Below are positions 27,957 to 37,264 of a DNA stretch of 60,839 nt, one piece after another. The stretch is from positions 1-60,839 of the forward strand of contig NZ_JAKZAM010000033.1 in the NCBI RefSeq assembly GCF_022538055.1, given 5' to 3'. The position numbers were made by a program, and so were the translations under genes. This DNA is from Cognataquiflexum nitidum. GTDB lineage: Bacteria > Bacteroidota > Bacteroidia > Cytophagales > Cyclobacteriaceae. The notes under the pieces were generated by a model. That model did no database searches. It worked only from the letters and a program-made list of their open reading frames with translations, and was not told where the DNA came from. Position 1 is the stretch's first letter. Each line of letters begins with the position of its first letter.

Positions 27957-30900
27957 ATGAAAAAAAATATACAGAGACAACTTATTATGCTCTCCAAAAG
28001 ACTTCTATATGGATTTATCATTCAGTTGTTTTTCTGCAGTGTATTGATTGCAAATGACAGCAATGCCCAAAGGAAAACCATTGAAAATGTAAAAGTTAAA
28101 ATCGCGCTGAAAGACAAACCTGTCCGTGCGGCTTTTGATTTAATTGAAACCAATACTGACTTCCGTTTCACATACAATGACAATATGATTGACTTCAATC
28201 AATCTGTGACAATCGCTGAAGCCAACCAATCTGTTTATAAGGTTTTGGAAGAAATCTCCAAACAAACCCAGATGAGCTTTGTGCAAGTGAATGATAACAT
28301 CCATGTGAATGCCAAAAAAAGGCGAAATGAGGAGGGAAGTATTCAAATAATTGAAGGTTTTGAGGTCACCGTGAGCGGTAATGTAAAAGATGTCAAAAAT
28401 GATCCATTGCCTGGGGTTTCCATCATTATCGAAGGTACCTCGATTGGAACTGTCACTGATTTAGATGGGAATTTCGCACTTGAAGTGCCTGAAGGAGGGG
28501 TTTTGGTATTTTCCTTTATTGGATTTGAGCGGCAAAGAATAAGAATTGATAACCAGTCCAACTTAGATATAGTGTTAAAAGAAGATGCAAGGGCTTTGCA
28601 AGAAGTAGTCGTAATTGGGTATGGTGCGGTTCAAAGAGCAGATATTACAGGATCAGTAGCTCAGATTTCCAGCAAGGATATTGATGCGTTACCTGTTCCA
28701 AATGTTCAACAAGCGCTCCGCGGTAGAGCTCCTGGGGTAAGAGTAATCCAGAACTCAGGTCAGCCAGGATCTTCTGTTCAGGTTCAAATAAGGGGAGGAA
28801 ATTCGTTTTTAGGAAGTAATCAGCCCTTGTATGTTGTTGATGGATTTCCTTTAGCAGGAGGAATTGATTTTTTAAATCCTTCAGATATAGCCTCAATAGA
28901 TATTTTAAAAGATGCTTCCGCCACAGCAATTTATGGAGCTAGAGGTGCAAATGGTGTTGTGATAATTACTACAAATAAGGGAAAAGAAGGAGTTCAAAGA
29001 ATTTCGTTGGATAGTTATTACGGCGTTCAGCAAGTTGCAAAGAAATTTGACTTGATGAATGAAAGCCAATTTGCGGAGATTGCCAATGAATTGGCAAGGA
29101 ATGATGGCAGACCTGAGGTTTTTGACCTCAATAACCTTCCTAATATCAATACTGACTGGCAGGATCAGATATTCCAATCTGCTCCAATTCAAAGTCATAC
29201 CCTGACATTTGATGGAGGAAATTCATCCACAAAATATTCAGTTTCCGCCAATTATTTTGGTCAAGATGGAATTATATTAGGATCTGGGCTTCAGAGAGGT
29301 TCCTTGAGAATGGGATTAGACCAAGAGGTAAAAAAATATCTATCAATAGGTACAAATATCGTGGCTACAAGACAAATGACTGATATTGTAAATGCTGATA
29401 ATGGTCATAGAGGCAGCGGTATTCTCTCTGCGGCATTTGTTTCACCACCTACTGTGGCACCCTTCGATGAGGATGGAAATTTCTCAAATGTGAACAGGTA
29501 TTTTTTCAGTCCTAATGCCCTTCAAAACCCTTTACTATATGCTGAGATATTTAACAGATCCACGAATTCCAATTTGCTTGCAGACATTTCGATGAATTTT
29601 AAAATCACTGATGATCTGTCATTTAAGGTAATTGGGGGGATAGAACAGGCATTTATCGAAAATGATTTTTATTCTCCTTCTATTGTTCGGTTGTCATCTC
29701 CTTCAGGAAATGCCAGTACTTCAATCATAAGGAATGTGTCATATCTTAATGAGAACATTTTGACTTATAATAAATCATTTGGTAATCACAAACTTAATTT
29801 GGTGGGAGGGTTTACCTTTCAGGATTTCAGAAGTAAAATCAACAGATCAAGTGGAAGTGGTTTTGTAACAGACCTTTTGTTAAATAATAATCTTGGAGCA
29901 GCACAGCTAACAGACCCCAATTTTTCGGATTTCTCAGAATGGACCATTTTATCTTGGTTGGGAAGAGCTAATTTTTTCCTGAATGATAAAATTCTATTTA
30001 CAGGAAGTCTTCGGGCGGATGGTTCCTCAAGATTTGGAGCAAACAATAAATGGGGTTATTTCCCATCGGGTGCAGTAGCATGGAGAATATCAGATGAGGC
30101 ATTTATGAAGGATATTTCTTGGATAACCAACTTCAAATTACGGACAAGTTATGGGGTTACCGGAAGTACAGCTGTTTCGCCTTTTCAATCCCTAAATAGA
30201 CTTGGAGTTCAAAGAGCAACTTTTGGCAATAATGATGTAATTGGATTTGTCCCAGCTGAGGTTCCCAACGATAATTTGAAATGGGAAACTACAGAGCAAT
30301 TTAATATTGGAGTAGACTTTGGAATTATTGAGGAACGCTTCAGGCTGACAGCTGATTATTATGTGAAAAATACTCGGGATTTGTTAGCAAGGGTTACACT
30401 ACCGGGTTCAACTGGTTTCAATTCTGTTTTGGTAAATCTTGGAGAAATTAGAAATCAAGGTTTCGAACTCGGAATTTGGGGTGATATATTAGTTAATGAA
30501 TTCAAATGGGATGTTTTCGGCCAGATCTCTTTCAATGAAAATAAAGTGATCAATATCGGTGGGAGTGATGTATTTGGAGGTGGCTTAAGTTTGCCCTTTG
30601 GTTCACCCATAAATATTGCCCGAGAAGGTCAGCCTTTAGGTATGTTTTGGGGATTTGTAGAAGATGGTCTTAATGAAAATGGATCAATCAAATTTCAGGA
30701 TTTGAATAATGATGGTGTTATTAATAACCAAGATCAAACAATAATTGGAAATCCATATCCTGATTTTATCTATAGCTTAAATAATAATTTTAGGTATAAA
30801 AACTTCGAAATGAATGTGTTTATCGAAGGGGTTCAAGGAGCTGATTTATTTTTTGCAACTGGAGGATCTATTTCCAATTCATTTAATACAGGAGAGAATC

Positions 30901-31265
30901 AATTGGTGGGTGTATACAATGACAGATGGACGCAAGAAAATCAAAACATCAATGCAGCTAATCCAAAAATCAGTGCAAGCACAATATTTAGATCTTCAGA
31001 CAGATTTATTCATGATGCTTCCTATTTAAGACTTAGAAATGTTAAGCTAGCCTACAATTTACCTTTCTCAAAATGGAATATCAAGGGAATTACAAACGCA
31101 CAAGTCTATGTGAGTGGGCAAAATTTAATTACTATCACCAGCTATCCTGGACTAGACCCTGAAGTTAATACAAGAGGAGGAACCGGTGATTTACGGATAG
31201 GGATAGATGAAACAGGCTATCCTATGGCAAAGTCTTACACACTTGGATTAAGAATCGGTTTCTAA
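27957..31265 (+). CDS. SusC/RagA-type TonB-dependent outer-membrane transporter with STN domain
   Basis: The 1102-residue protein begins with a signal peptide (LLYGFIIQLFFCSVLIANDSNAQ), then an STN signalling domain (about 45-122), a carboxypeptidase-regulatory-like domain (VSGNVKDVKNDPLPGVSIIIEGT, about 138-220), the TonB box region leading into LQEVVVIGYG, the plug (VQQALRGRAPGVRV, YVVDGFPLAGG, ATAIYGARGANGVVIITTNKG) and a long beta-barrel ending in a terminal aromatic (LGLRIGF). It imports oligosaccharides across the outer membrane using TonB energy together with the SusD lipoprotein. The STN domain matches the upstream sigma/FecR pair. Substrate unknown; the downstream enzymes suggest glucosides or oxidised sugars. 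Confidence 0.95.
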   Translation: MKKNIQRQLIMLSKRLLYGFIIQLFFCSVLIANDSNAQRKTIENVKVKIALKDKPVRAAFDLIETNTDFRFTYNDNMIDFNQSVTIAEANQSVYKVLEEISKQTQMSFVQVNDNIHVNAKKRRNEEGSIQIIEGFEVTVSGNVKDVKNDPLPGVSIIIEGTSIGTVTDLDGNFALEVPEGGVLVFSFIGFERQRIRIDNQSNLDIVLKEDARALQEVVVIGYGAVQRADITGSVAQISSKDIDALPVPNVQQALRGRAPGVRVIQNSGQPGSSVQVQIRGGNSFLGSNQPLYVVDGFPLAGGIDFLNPSDIASIDILKDASATAIYGARGANGVVIITTNKGKEGVQRISLDSYYGVQQVAKKFDLMNESQFAEIANELARNDGRPEVFDLNNLPNINTDWQDQIFQSAPIQSHTLTFDGGNSSTKYSVSANYFGQDGIILGSGLQRGSLRMGLDQEVKKYLSIGTNIVATRQMTDIVNADNGHRGSGILSAAFVSPPTVAPFDEDGNFSNVNRYFFSPNALQNPLLYAEIFNRSTNSNLLADISMNFKITDDLSFKVIGGIEQAFIENDFYSPSIVRLSSPSGNASTSIIRNVSYLNENILTYNKSFGNHKLNLVGGFTFQDFRSKINRSSGSGFVTDLLLNNNLGAAQLTDPNFSDFSEWTILSWLGRANFFLNDKILFTGSLRADGSSRFGANNKWGYFPSGAVAWRISDEAFMKDISWITNFKLRTSYGVTGSTAVSPFQSLNRLGVQRATFGNNDVIGFVPAEVPNDNLKWETTEQFNIGVDFGIIEERFRLTADYYVKNTRDLLARVTLPGSTGFNSVLVNLGEIRNQGFELGIWGDILVNEFKWDVFGQISFNENKVINIGGSDVFGGGLSLPFGSPINIAREGQPLGMFWGFVEDGLNENGSIKFQDLNNDGVINNQDQTIIGNPYPDFIYSLNNNFRYKNFEMNVFIEGVQGADLFFATGGSISNSFNTGENQLVGVYNDRWTQENQNINAANPKISASTIFRSSDRFIHDASYLRLRNVKLAYNLPFSKWNIKGITNAQVYVSGQNLITITSYPGLDPEVNTRGGTGDLRIGIDETGYPMAKSYTLGLRIGF

Positions 31266-31284
31266 TCATTAAATTTTAATCAAT

Positions 31285-32748
31285 ATGAAAAAATTATATA
31301 TTCTTCCGATTATATGTATCCTCTTTACCAACTGTATTGGTATATTAGATGAGGATCCTAAAAGTTTCATTTCCAGGACCAATTTCTACAGGAATGAATC
31401 CGATGCTTTTGCTGCATTACATGGTACTTATGGTACCTTAGGTAGCGGTTCATTTCCAACCATTTGGTTTATGGCTTTGCTAGAATGCCGTGCAGATTAT
31501 TCCGATGGTAGAGGAAGCCAAGTTTCAATCAGTAATTATTCTCAACCACTTGATGCTTCTAATCAGGTAAGGGCTTGGAATTCTTACAATGAGATTTATC
31601 AGGGAATCAACCGTGCAAATGCCGTTTTGGACAATGTACCTGCCATAGTGATGAACGAAAATACTAAGAAGCAAATCTTAGCTGAAGCCAAATTCTTGAG
31701 GGCTTTTTTTTATAGTAATTTGGTGAAATACTGGTCTGGAGTTCCAATAAGAGAAAAAGAATTTACTGATTTTGCACAACTGCCTGCACCAAGAGCTTCA
31801 AGACAAGAAGTTTGGGATTTTATACTTAATGATTTAGAAGATGCCATACCTGATATGGTTAATAGCTTTCCTAATGGACAGGCAGGAAGGGCATCCTCTT
31901 GGTCAGCCAAAATGCTTTTGGCAGATGTTTATTTGAATCTCCAAAATTGGCAAATGGCAGCAGCTGTTGCTGAAGATGTGATATTAAATGGTGGCTATGA
32001 ATTCGTAGCTATCAACGAACCTGATGATTTTCATCGAAAAATATATGGACCTGATGTAATTACCCATTCAGAGAATATCTGGTCAATTCAACATTCGGAA
32101 ACAAATGGAAACACTATTGCACAATTCTTACATAGGACTCAACCTGGTGGTTATGGTGTAGGAGGATTTTTTGCATGGGTTCCTGTTATGACATCATTTC
32201 TTGGAACTTGGGATAAAAACGATTTTCGTCAAAACTATAATACCTATACCTTCACTACAGCACCCTCTGGACAAGTTATTCCATTGCCATCACCATCTCC
32301 ACTTTTTAAAAAGTACCAAGATGGGACTGCTGCCTCAGGAGGAGCACATAGGAATAACGTACCAATTTTTAGGTTGCCTGAGGCTTATTTGATTTATGCT
32401 GAGGCGAGCGCCAGAGCATCTAACTCAGTAAGCCCATTGGCTTTGGATCGCCTAAATGCAGTCAGAAGAAGAGCTTATGGATATAATCCTTTAGCTTCCT
32501 CACCAGTTGACTATACTTCCGCTTTAACTTTTGATCAATTTATTGAATTGGTTTTACAAGAAAGGGGGTATGAATTCATCCTTGAAATGAAGAGATGGAA
32601 TGATCTTTTAAGAACGGGGAAAGCAAAAGTTGTAATTGAAGCAACGGGAAAAACCTGGAGTGATGTAAGCTTATTATTTCCTATTCCGGTGGATGAAATT
32701 AACAATAATCCGGCAATGACTGATGAAGATCAAAATCCTGGATATTGA
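31285..32748 (+). CDS. SusD/RagB-type surface glycan-binding lipoprotein
   Basis: The 487-residue lipoprotein (lipobox Cys17, LFTNC) has the SusD fold signatures: an early segment LDEDPKSFISRTNFYRNESDAFAALHGTYG, the TPR-like helices NEIYQGINRANAVLDNVP and EAKFLRAFFYSNLVKYW, and the C-terminal RLPEAYLIYAEASAR..ALDRLNAVRRRAYG..ERGYEFILEMKRWNDLLRTGKA. It caps the SusC channel and captures the glycan at the cell surface. It lies 19 bp behind susC, and a hairpin follows its stop, so a part of the transcripts may end there and the FAD genes may be expressed at a lower level. Confidence 0.94.
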   Translation: MKKLYILPIICILFTNCIGILDEDPKSFISRTNFYRNESDAFAALHGTYGTLGSGSFPTIWFMALLECRADYSDGRGSQVSISNYSQPLDASNQVRAWNSYNEIYQGINRANAVLDNVPAIVMNENTKKQILAEAKFLRAFFYSNLVKYWSGVPIREKEFTDFAQLPAPRASRQEVWDFILNDLEDAIPDMVNSFPNGQAGRASSWSAKMLLADVYLNLQNWQMAAAVAEDVILNGGYEFVAINEPDDFHRKIYGPDVITHSENIWSIQHSETNGNTIAQFLHRTQPGGYGVGGFFAWVPVMTSFLGTWDKNDFRQNYNTYTFTTAPSGQVIPLPSPSPLFKKYQDGTAASGGAHRNNVPIFRLPEAYLIYAEASARASNSVSPLALDRLNAVRRRAYGYNPLASSPVDYTSALTFDQFIELVLQERGYEFILEMKRWNDLLRTGKAKVVIEATGKTWSDVSLLFPIPVDEINNNPAMTDEDQNPGY

Positions 32749-32753
32749 TAGCA

Positions 32754-32792
32754 TCTCCCTAGTAAAATCTACTAGGGAGACGTTTATCTTTT
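32754..32792 (+). terminator. Hairpin after susD
   Basis: An 11-bp perfect stem (TCTCCCTAGTA at 32754-32764 and its complement at 32770-32780) encloses a 5-nt loop. The following sequence is only moderately T-rich (CGTTTATCTTTTC), so this may be an attenuating or 3'-end-stabilising hairpin rather than a full stop. Confidence 0.6.
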
Positions 32793-32883
32793 CATTCTCC
32801 AAATTTTGGTTCATTTTATAATGAGTAGATGAATCCCAAATATTTATTTTTTTTTAAAACATCTTAAAAAAAATCTATAATCT

Positions 32884-34593
32884 ATGAAAACCTTGATAGT
32901 TAAATACTATAATTTAAAACTACTGTTATTCACGACTCTTTTTTTTCTAACCCTTGGATTGCATTCCTCATGTAGTTCAAATGGGGGTTCTGAGAAAAAT
33001 GATTCAATATATCAATCGGAAATTATTATCTACGGTGGTACTTCGGCTGCGATCACTGCTGCCGTTCAAGCCAAAAAAATGGGCAAATCAGTTGTTGTCG
33101 TATCCCCGGATATCCACTTAGGGGGGTTGTCTTCAGGAGGTCTTGGTTTTACAGATACAGGGGACAAGTCAGTAATAGGTGGCTTGGCAAGGGAATTTTA
33201 CCACAGGATTTTTATGCATTATCAAAATGAAGATTCCTGGAAATGGCAGAAAAAAGACGAGTATGGCAATGTAGGACAAGGGACTCCGGCAATTGACGGG
33301 AATGCTAGGACAATGTGGATTTTTGAGCCACATGCGGCAGAAAAGGTCTTTGAAGATTTTGTCTTGGAAAATGATATTCAGGTATTCAAGGATGAATGGC
33401 TAGATAGAAAAAATGGAGTTCAGTTAGAAAATGGCAAGATCATTTCTATCACTACCCTGTCAGGAAAAACCTTCGAAGGGAAAATGTTTATTGATGCTAC
33501 CTATGAAGGGGATTTGATGGCCGCAGCCAAAGTTGGGTACCACGTGGGTCGTGAATCTAATGAGACTTATGGTGAAACTTGGAATGGGATACAATTTGGG
33601 GTGTTCCAACACAGGCACTATTTTAAAGAGCCAATAAGTCCATACATAATTTCAGGAGATCCTTCAAGTGGCCTTTTGCCCGAGATTTCTGATTCGCAAT
33701 TGGCAGAAAATGGTACTGGGGACAATAAGGTCCAAGCATATAATTTTAGAATGTGCCTCAGTCAAAATCCTGATAATAGTATTCCTTTTCCAAAACCCGT
33801 TGGATATGATCCTTCCCGATATGAATTGTTGGCAAGGGTTTATGAAAAAGGATGGACCGAGACGTTTGATAAATATGATCCGATACCTAACCTAAAAACC
33901 GACACCAACAACCATGGCCCTTTTAGCACGGATTACATCGGGAAAAATTATGCCTATCCTGAAGCCAGTTATGAGGAACGCAAATCCATTATAAAAGAAC
34001 ATGAGGACTATCAAAAGGGTCTAATGTATTTTATAGCCAATGATCCAAAAGTGCCTGAAAATGTCAGGGAAGAAATGAATAAATGGGGTTTGGCTAAAGA
34101 TGAATTTATAGACAATGGAAATTGGCCTCATCAGATTTATGTTAGAGAAGCCAGGCGCTTGATAGGAGATTATGTCATGACGGAACATGATGTGTTGGGT
34201 GCAAAAGATGTTCCACAGCCAATTGGAATGGGTTCCTATGCCTTGGATTCCCACAATATTCAGCGCATTGTTACAGCTGAGGGATATGTACAAAATGAAG
34301 GGGATATTGGTGTAAAACCAAAGGAACCTTATAGCATTTCCTATGGAACCATTATTCCGAAAAAGGAGGAATGCGAAAACCTGTTGGTAGCTGTTTGTGT
34401 CTCAAGCTCTCATACTGCTTTTGGATCCATAAGGATGGAGCCGGTGTTTATGATTTTGGGACAGTCAGCCGCTACTGCAGCTGCATTGGCGATTGATGAT
34501 AATGTTTCTGTTCAAGATTTGCCCTACGCGAAACTTCAGAAAAAACTTCAGTCCGATGGACAGGTGATGGTGCTTGAGGAACGACTTAAATAA
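32884..34593 (+). CDS. Secreted FAD-dependent oxidoreductase, paralog 1 (short form)
   Basis: The 569-residue protein has a lipoprotein signal (LTLGLHSSC, Cys30) and an FAD-binding start EIIIYGGTSAAITAAVQAKK with VVVVSPDIHLGGLSSGGLGFTD, of the PF12831 type (HdrA-like flavoprotein fold found in exported proteins of Bacteroidota and Planctomycetota). The family is usually unassigned; an oxidation of a sugar or sugar derivative is inferred from the SusCD context. Conserved stretches shared with paralog 4 include KTDTNNHGPFSTDYIGKNY, GNWPHQIYVREARR and SSHTAFGSIRMEPVFMILGQSAA. It ends without the C-terminal sandwich domain seen in paralogs 2 and 3. The signal peptide puts it outside the cytoplasm, so FAD must be loaded before or after export. 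Confidence 0.82.
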   Translation: MKTLIVKYYNLKLLLFTTLFFLTLGLHSSCSSNGGSEKNDSIYQSEIIIYGGTSAAITAAVQAKKMGKSVVVVSPDIHLGGLSSGGLGFTDTGDKSVIGGLAREFYHRIFMHYQNEDSWKWQKKDEYGNVGQGTPAIDGNARTMWIFEPHAAEKVFEDFVLENDIQVFKDEWLDRKNGVQLENGKIISITTLSGKTFEGKMFIDATYEGDLMAAAKVGYHVGRESNETYGETWNGIQFGVFQHRHYFKEPISPYIISGDPSSGLLPEISDSQLAENGTGDNKVQAYNFRMCLSQNPDNSIPFPKPVGYDPSRYELLARVYEKGWTETFDKYDPIPNLKTDTNNHGPFSTDYIGKNYAYPEASYEERKSIIKEHEDYQKGLMYFIANDPKVPENVREEMNKWGLAKDEFIDNGNWPHQIYVREARRLIGDYVMTEHDVLGAKDVPQPIGMGSYALDSHNIQRIVTAEGYVQNEGDIGVKPKEPYSISYGTIIPKKEECENLLVAVCVSSSHTAFGSIRMEPVFMILGQSAATAAALAIDDNVSVQDLPYAKLQKKLQSDGQVMVLEERLK

Positions 34594-34693
34594 AAGACAT
34601 CATCATGTTTGAAGTACTACTTGAGACGATTAAGCAATAGAGCCACTTTAAAAATTAAACAAATCCAATTTTAAGATATGGATTGTTTTATAA

Positions 34694-36769
34694 ATGTGTT
34701 TAACAATATTCAGCATGAAATTTATGAAAAAGTATTTTCTTGTTTTCTCGGTTCTATGGCTGTCCATATTGAATGGCTATTCCCGTGGTCCTTTGTTGGA
34801 ATCAGATAGCTACGATGTGGTCATATATGGGGCTAATTCTGCAGGTATTATTGCTGCTTACACTGCCAAGAACCTTGGCAAATCAGTGATCTTAATTGAA
34901 CCTAGCAACCATTTAGGAGGGCTGACCACCGGTGGACTTGGATATACAGATATTGGTAACAAATATGCCGTAACAGGTCTTTCCAGGGATTTTTACAGAA
35001 ACTTGGGTAAACATTATGGCAAATTGGAACAATGGATATTTGAACCGAGCGTGGCAAAGTCAGTTTTTCAGGGTTATCTGGATAAGGCAGGTATAAAAGT
35101 TCATTTTGGACATCAATTGATCAAAGTAGAAAAAGAAAACGGATACATCATTGAAATAGAACTACAAAACATAGCAGACACACCATCATCCAACTTGAAG
35201 GTTAAAGGTAAAATGTTTATAGATGCCACCTATGAAGGTGATTTAATGGCTCTGGCTGGAGTGACCTATACTGTTGGAAGAGAACCCAATTCACAATACG
35301 GTGAGACTTATAATGGCGTACAGTTGATGAATGGACATCAACTTCCAGACGGTCTGGATCCCTTCATCTCAAAAGAGGACCCAAATAGTGGGCTACTCTG
35401 GGGAATAAGCGATAATGATTTAAAACCCGATGGAACGGGCGACAGTAAAGTGCAGGCTTACAATTTTAGAATTTGTCTTACCAATGATCCTGCAAACAGA
35501 ATTGAAATCACTGAGCCTGAGGGGTACGATGCGAGTATGTTTGAATTGTTGGTCAGGCTTTTTGAAGCTCAACCTGGCAAGAATAAAATTAATGACTATT
35601 TTATTTGGAGTAAAATGCCCAATCAAAAAACGGACATTAATAACCGGGGAGGTTTTTCTACTGATATGATCGGGATGAATTATGAATATCCTGAAGCAGA
35701 CTATCAAACGAGGCACGAAATAGTCAAAAACCATGAGTTTTATACCAAATCACTCCTTTATTTCTACAAAACAGATCCAAGAGTTCCCAAAGAAGTTCAG
35801 GATTTCATTCAGGATTGGGGATATCCAAGAGATGAGTATGTTGAAAATGGCCATTGGTCTCCTCAATTGTATGTAAGGGAAGTTAGGAGAATGGTGGGGG
35901 AATATGTAATGACAGAGGCCAATTGTGTTGGGACAGAAGTGGTGGAAGATGGTATTGGAATGGCTGCCTATACCATGGATTCCCACAATATCCAAAGAGT
36001 TGTGATCGAAAAGGATGGTAAAAAAATGGTGAAGAATGAAGGGAATGTTGAAATCGGAGGTTTCGGCCCTTACCCCATCGCATACAGGTCCCTGATTCCA
36101 AAAAAAGGGGAAATTAAAAATCTATTTGTTCCTGCCGCACTATCTGCCAGCCATATTGCTTTTGGTTCCATCCGAATGGAACCGGTTTTTATGGTTTTGG
36201 CACAATCTTCAGCAGTAGCTGCTTGTATGGCAATTGATAAAAATATCCCATCCCATGAGGTAAATGTAAGAGAATTGCAGAAAATCTTGAAAGAAGACCC
36301 ATTGTCTGATGGAAGTACTGCTGAAGTCTTGGTTGACAATGATGATTATGAAAGTGTACAAATCAAAGGAAACTGGGATAGGCAGTCTAATGGAGGATAT
36401 GGCCCTAGTTTTCTAAAAGCTATGTCTAAAGGAACCGAAGAAAATTCGGTTCGGTTTATTCCAACTATCATGGAGGCAGGTGATTATGATGCCTATATTT
36501 ATTTTTCCCGAACTAATGAGGCCACCAGTCTAACCAAAGTCATGATTAATGATGGGGCCTCCAAAAAAGAAATAATAGTCAAAGAAGAAGATATTAGAGT
36601 TGAAGGGCAGACTTCCGGAGAATGGTTTTATTTAGGTCAATATGTTTTATCAGCCGGGAATGCAGCTTTTGTTGAAGTTTCCAATAAAGATGCAGATGGA
36701 ATCGTTGTGGCTGATGCCGTACTATTTATTCCAAAAAAAGTAACCCCTGTTGAACATAAGACCCCTTGA
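34694..36769 (+). CDS. Secreted FAD-dependent oxidoreductase, paralog 2, with golvesin-like C-terminal domain
   Basis: After a signal peptide (best start ATG 34724, MKKYFLVFSVLWLSILNGYSRG; others at 34694 and 34715) comes VVIYGANSAGIIAAYTAKNLG and HLGGLTTGGLGYTDIGN, the same FAD fold as paralog 1. It shares GHWSPQLYVREVRRMVGEY and SASHIAFGSIRMEPVFMVLAQSSA. From about residue 555 a beta-rich domain (DNDDYESVQIKGNWDRQSNG.., ending GIVVADAVLFIPKK) resembles the golvesin/xanthan-lyase C-terminal domain, a probable glycan-contact module. The total is 691 residues. It lies 100 bp after paralog 1. A relic of an unrelated gene's 3' end follows directly. Confidence 0.82.
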   Translation: MCLTIFSMKFMKKYFLVFSVLWLSILNGYSRGPLLESDSYDVVIYGANSAGIIAAYTAKNLGKSVILIEPSNHLGGLTTGGLGYTDIGNKYAVTGLSRDFYRNLGKHYGKLEQWIFEPSVAKSVFQGYLDKAGIKVHFGHQLIKVEKENGYIIEIELQNIADTPSSNLKVKGKMFIDATYEGDLMALAGVTYTVGREPNSQYGETYNGVQLMNGHQLPDGLDPFISKEDPNSGLLWGISDNDLKPDGTGDSKVQAYNFRICLTNDPANRIEITEPEGYDASMFELLVRLFEAQPGKNKINDYFIWSKMPNQKTDINNRGGFSTDMIGMNYEYPEADYQTRHEIVKNHEFYTKSLLYFYKTDPRVPKEVQDFIQDWGYPRDEYVENGHWSPQLYVREVRRMVGEYVMTEANCVGTEVVEDGIGMAAYTMDSHNIQRVVIEKDGKKMVKNEGNVEIGGFGPYPIAYRSLIPKKGEIKNLFVPAALSASHIAFGSIRMEPVFMVLAQSSAVAACMAIDKNIPSHEVNVRELQKILKEDPLSDGSTAEVLVDNDDYESVQIKGNWDRQSNGGYGPSFLKAMSKGTEENSVRFIPTIMEAGDYDAYIYFSRTNEATSLTKVMINDGASKKEIIVKEEDIRVEGQTSGEWFYLGQYVLSAGNAAFVEVSNKDADGIVVADAVLFIPKKVTPVEHKTP

Positions 36770-36890
36770 AATCAGCAATGACTTAAATGGAGTCACCAAA
36801 CATTGTTTTCCTGATGGTTTTCAGGCAAGGTGGATCCGGTTTAAATCCAATGAAAATTGTATTGCTACTGCTTTTTTAGAGTACAAGTAA
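36768..36890 (+). pseudogene. 3' relic of a lost gene, copy 1
   Basis: Starting at the stop of paralog 2 but in another frame, about 40 codons read ..NGVTKHCFPDGFQARWIRFK and end ..ENCIATAFLEYK before TAA at 36888. There is no start codon or upstream gene. A matching segment with the same ending lies behind paralog 3. The motif resembles the extreme C-terminus of large exported Bacteroidota proteins (my recollection, not verified). I infer the tail of a deleted gene. Confidence 0.6.
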
Positions 36891-36921
36891 AAAATAACAA
36901 TAGATTGATTGTGTGATTTAT

Positions 36922-36955
36922 AAAACCACTGTTTCTATGAGGCGGTGGTTTTTTG
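36922..36955 (+). terminator. Terminator behind relic copy 1
   Basis: Arms 36922-36931 and 36943-36952 pair (core AAAACCAC / GTGGTTTT, with one G-T pair) and are followed by T residues. The hairpin is closely similar in sequence to the one at 39437-39467. Confidence 0.8.
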
Positions 36956-37264
36956 TTGTTTTGAGAAGATAGGTTAGATTTTCCCTCGTTTGAGGGTTAT
37001 AGTCCTAAATTCAATTGAGTCTAGACTGCTATCGTAGATGAAAAGGATAAAAGGGTGTAATCCCAAATTACACCTTAGTAATCTGGTAGTTTATTTTGCA
37101 TTTTTGAAAATATGGGTGTAAAGACAGACATTTATGGCAGACTTCAATAATACGATATTGGAAATAAAAGAAAATGACAGAAATCCCAATCGGCCGTTTG
37201 ACAATGCCTAGACTGGACATTTGCTTTGGTCTAAAACTCTGGCTATTAAACAAATCCCTGAATC
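36956..37264. other. Intergenic gap between FAD paralogs 2 and 3
   Basis: No coding frame is convincing. One perfect 8-bp hairpin (GGTGTAAT, loop CCCAA, ATTACACC; 37054-37074) has no T-tract after it and might be an operator or RNA structure. I see nothing else that I can name. Confidence 0.45.

Noticed and set aside
36956..37264. Hairpin at 37054-37074 as a terminator
   Set aside because: The stem is perfect but no T-tract follows on either strand.
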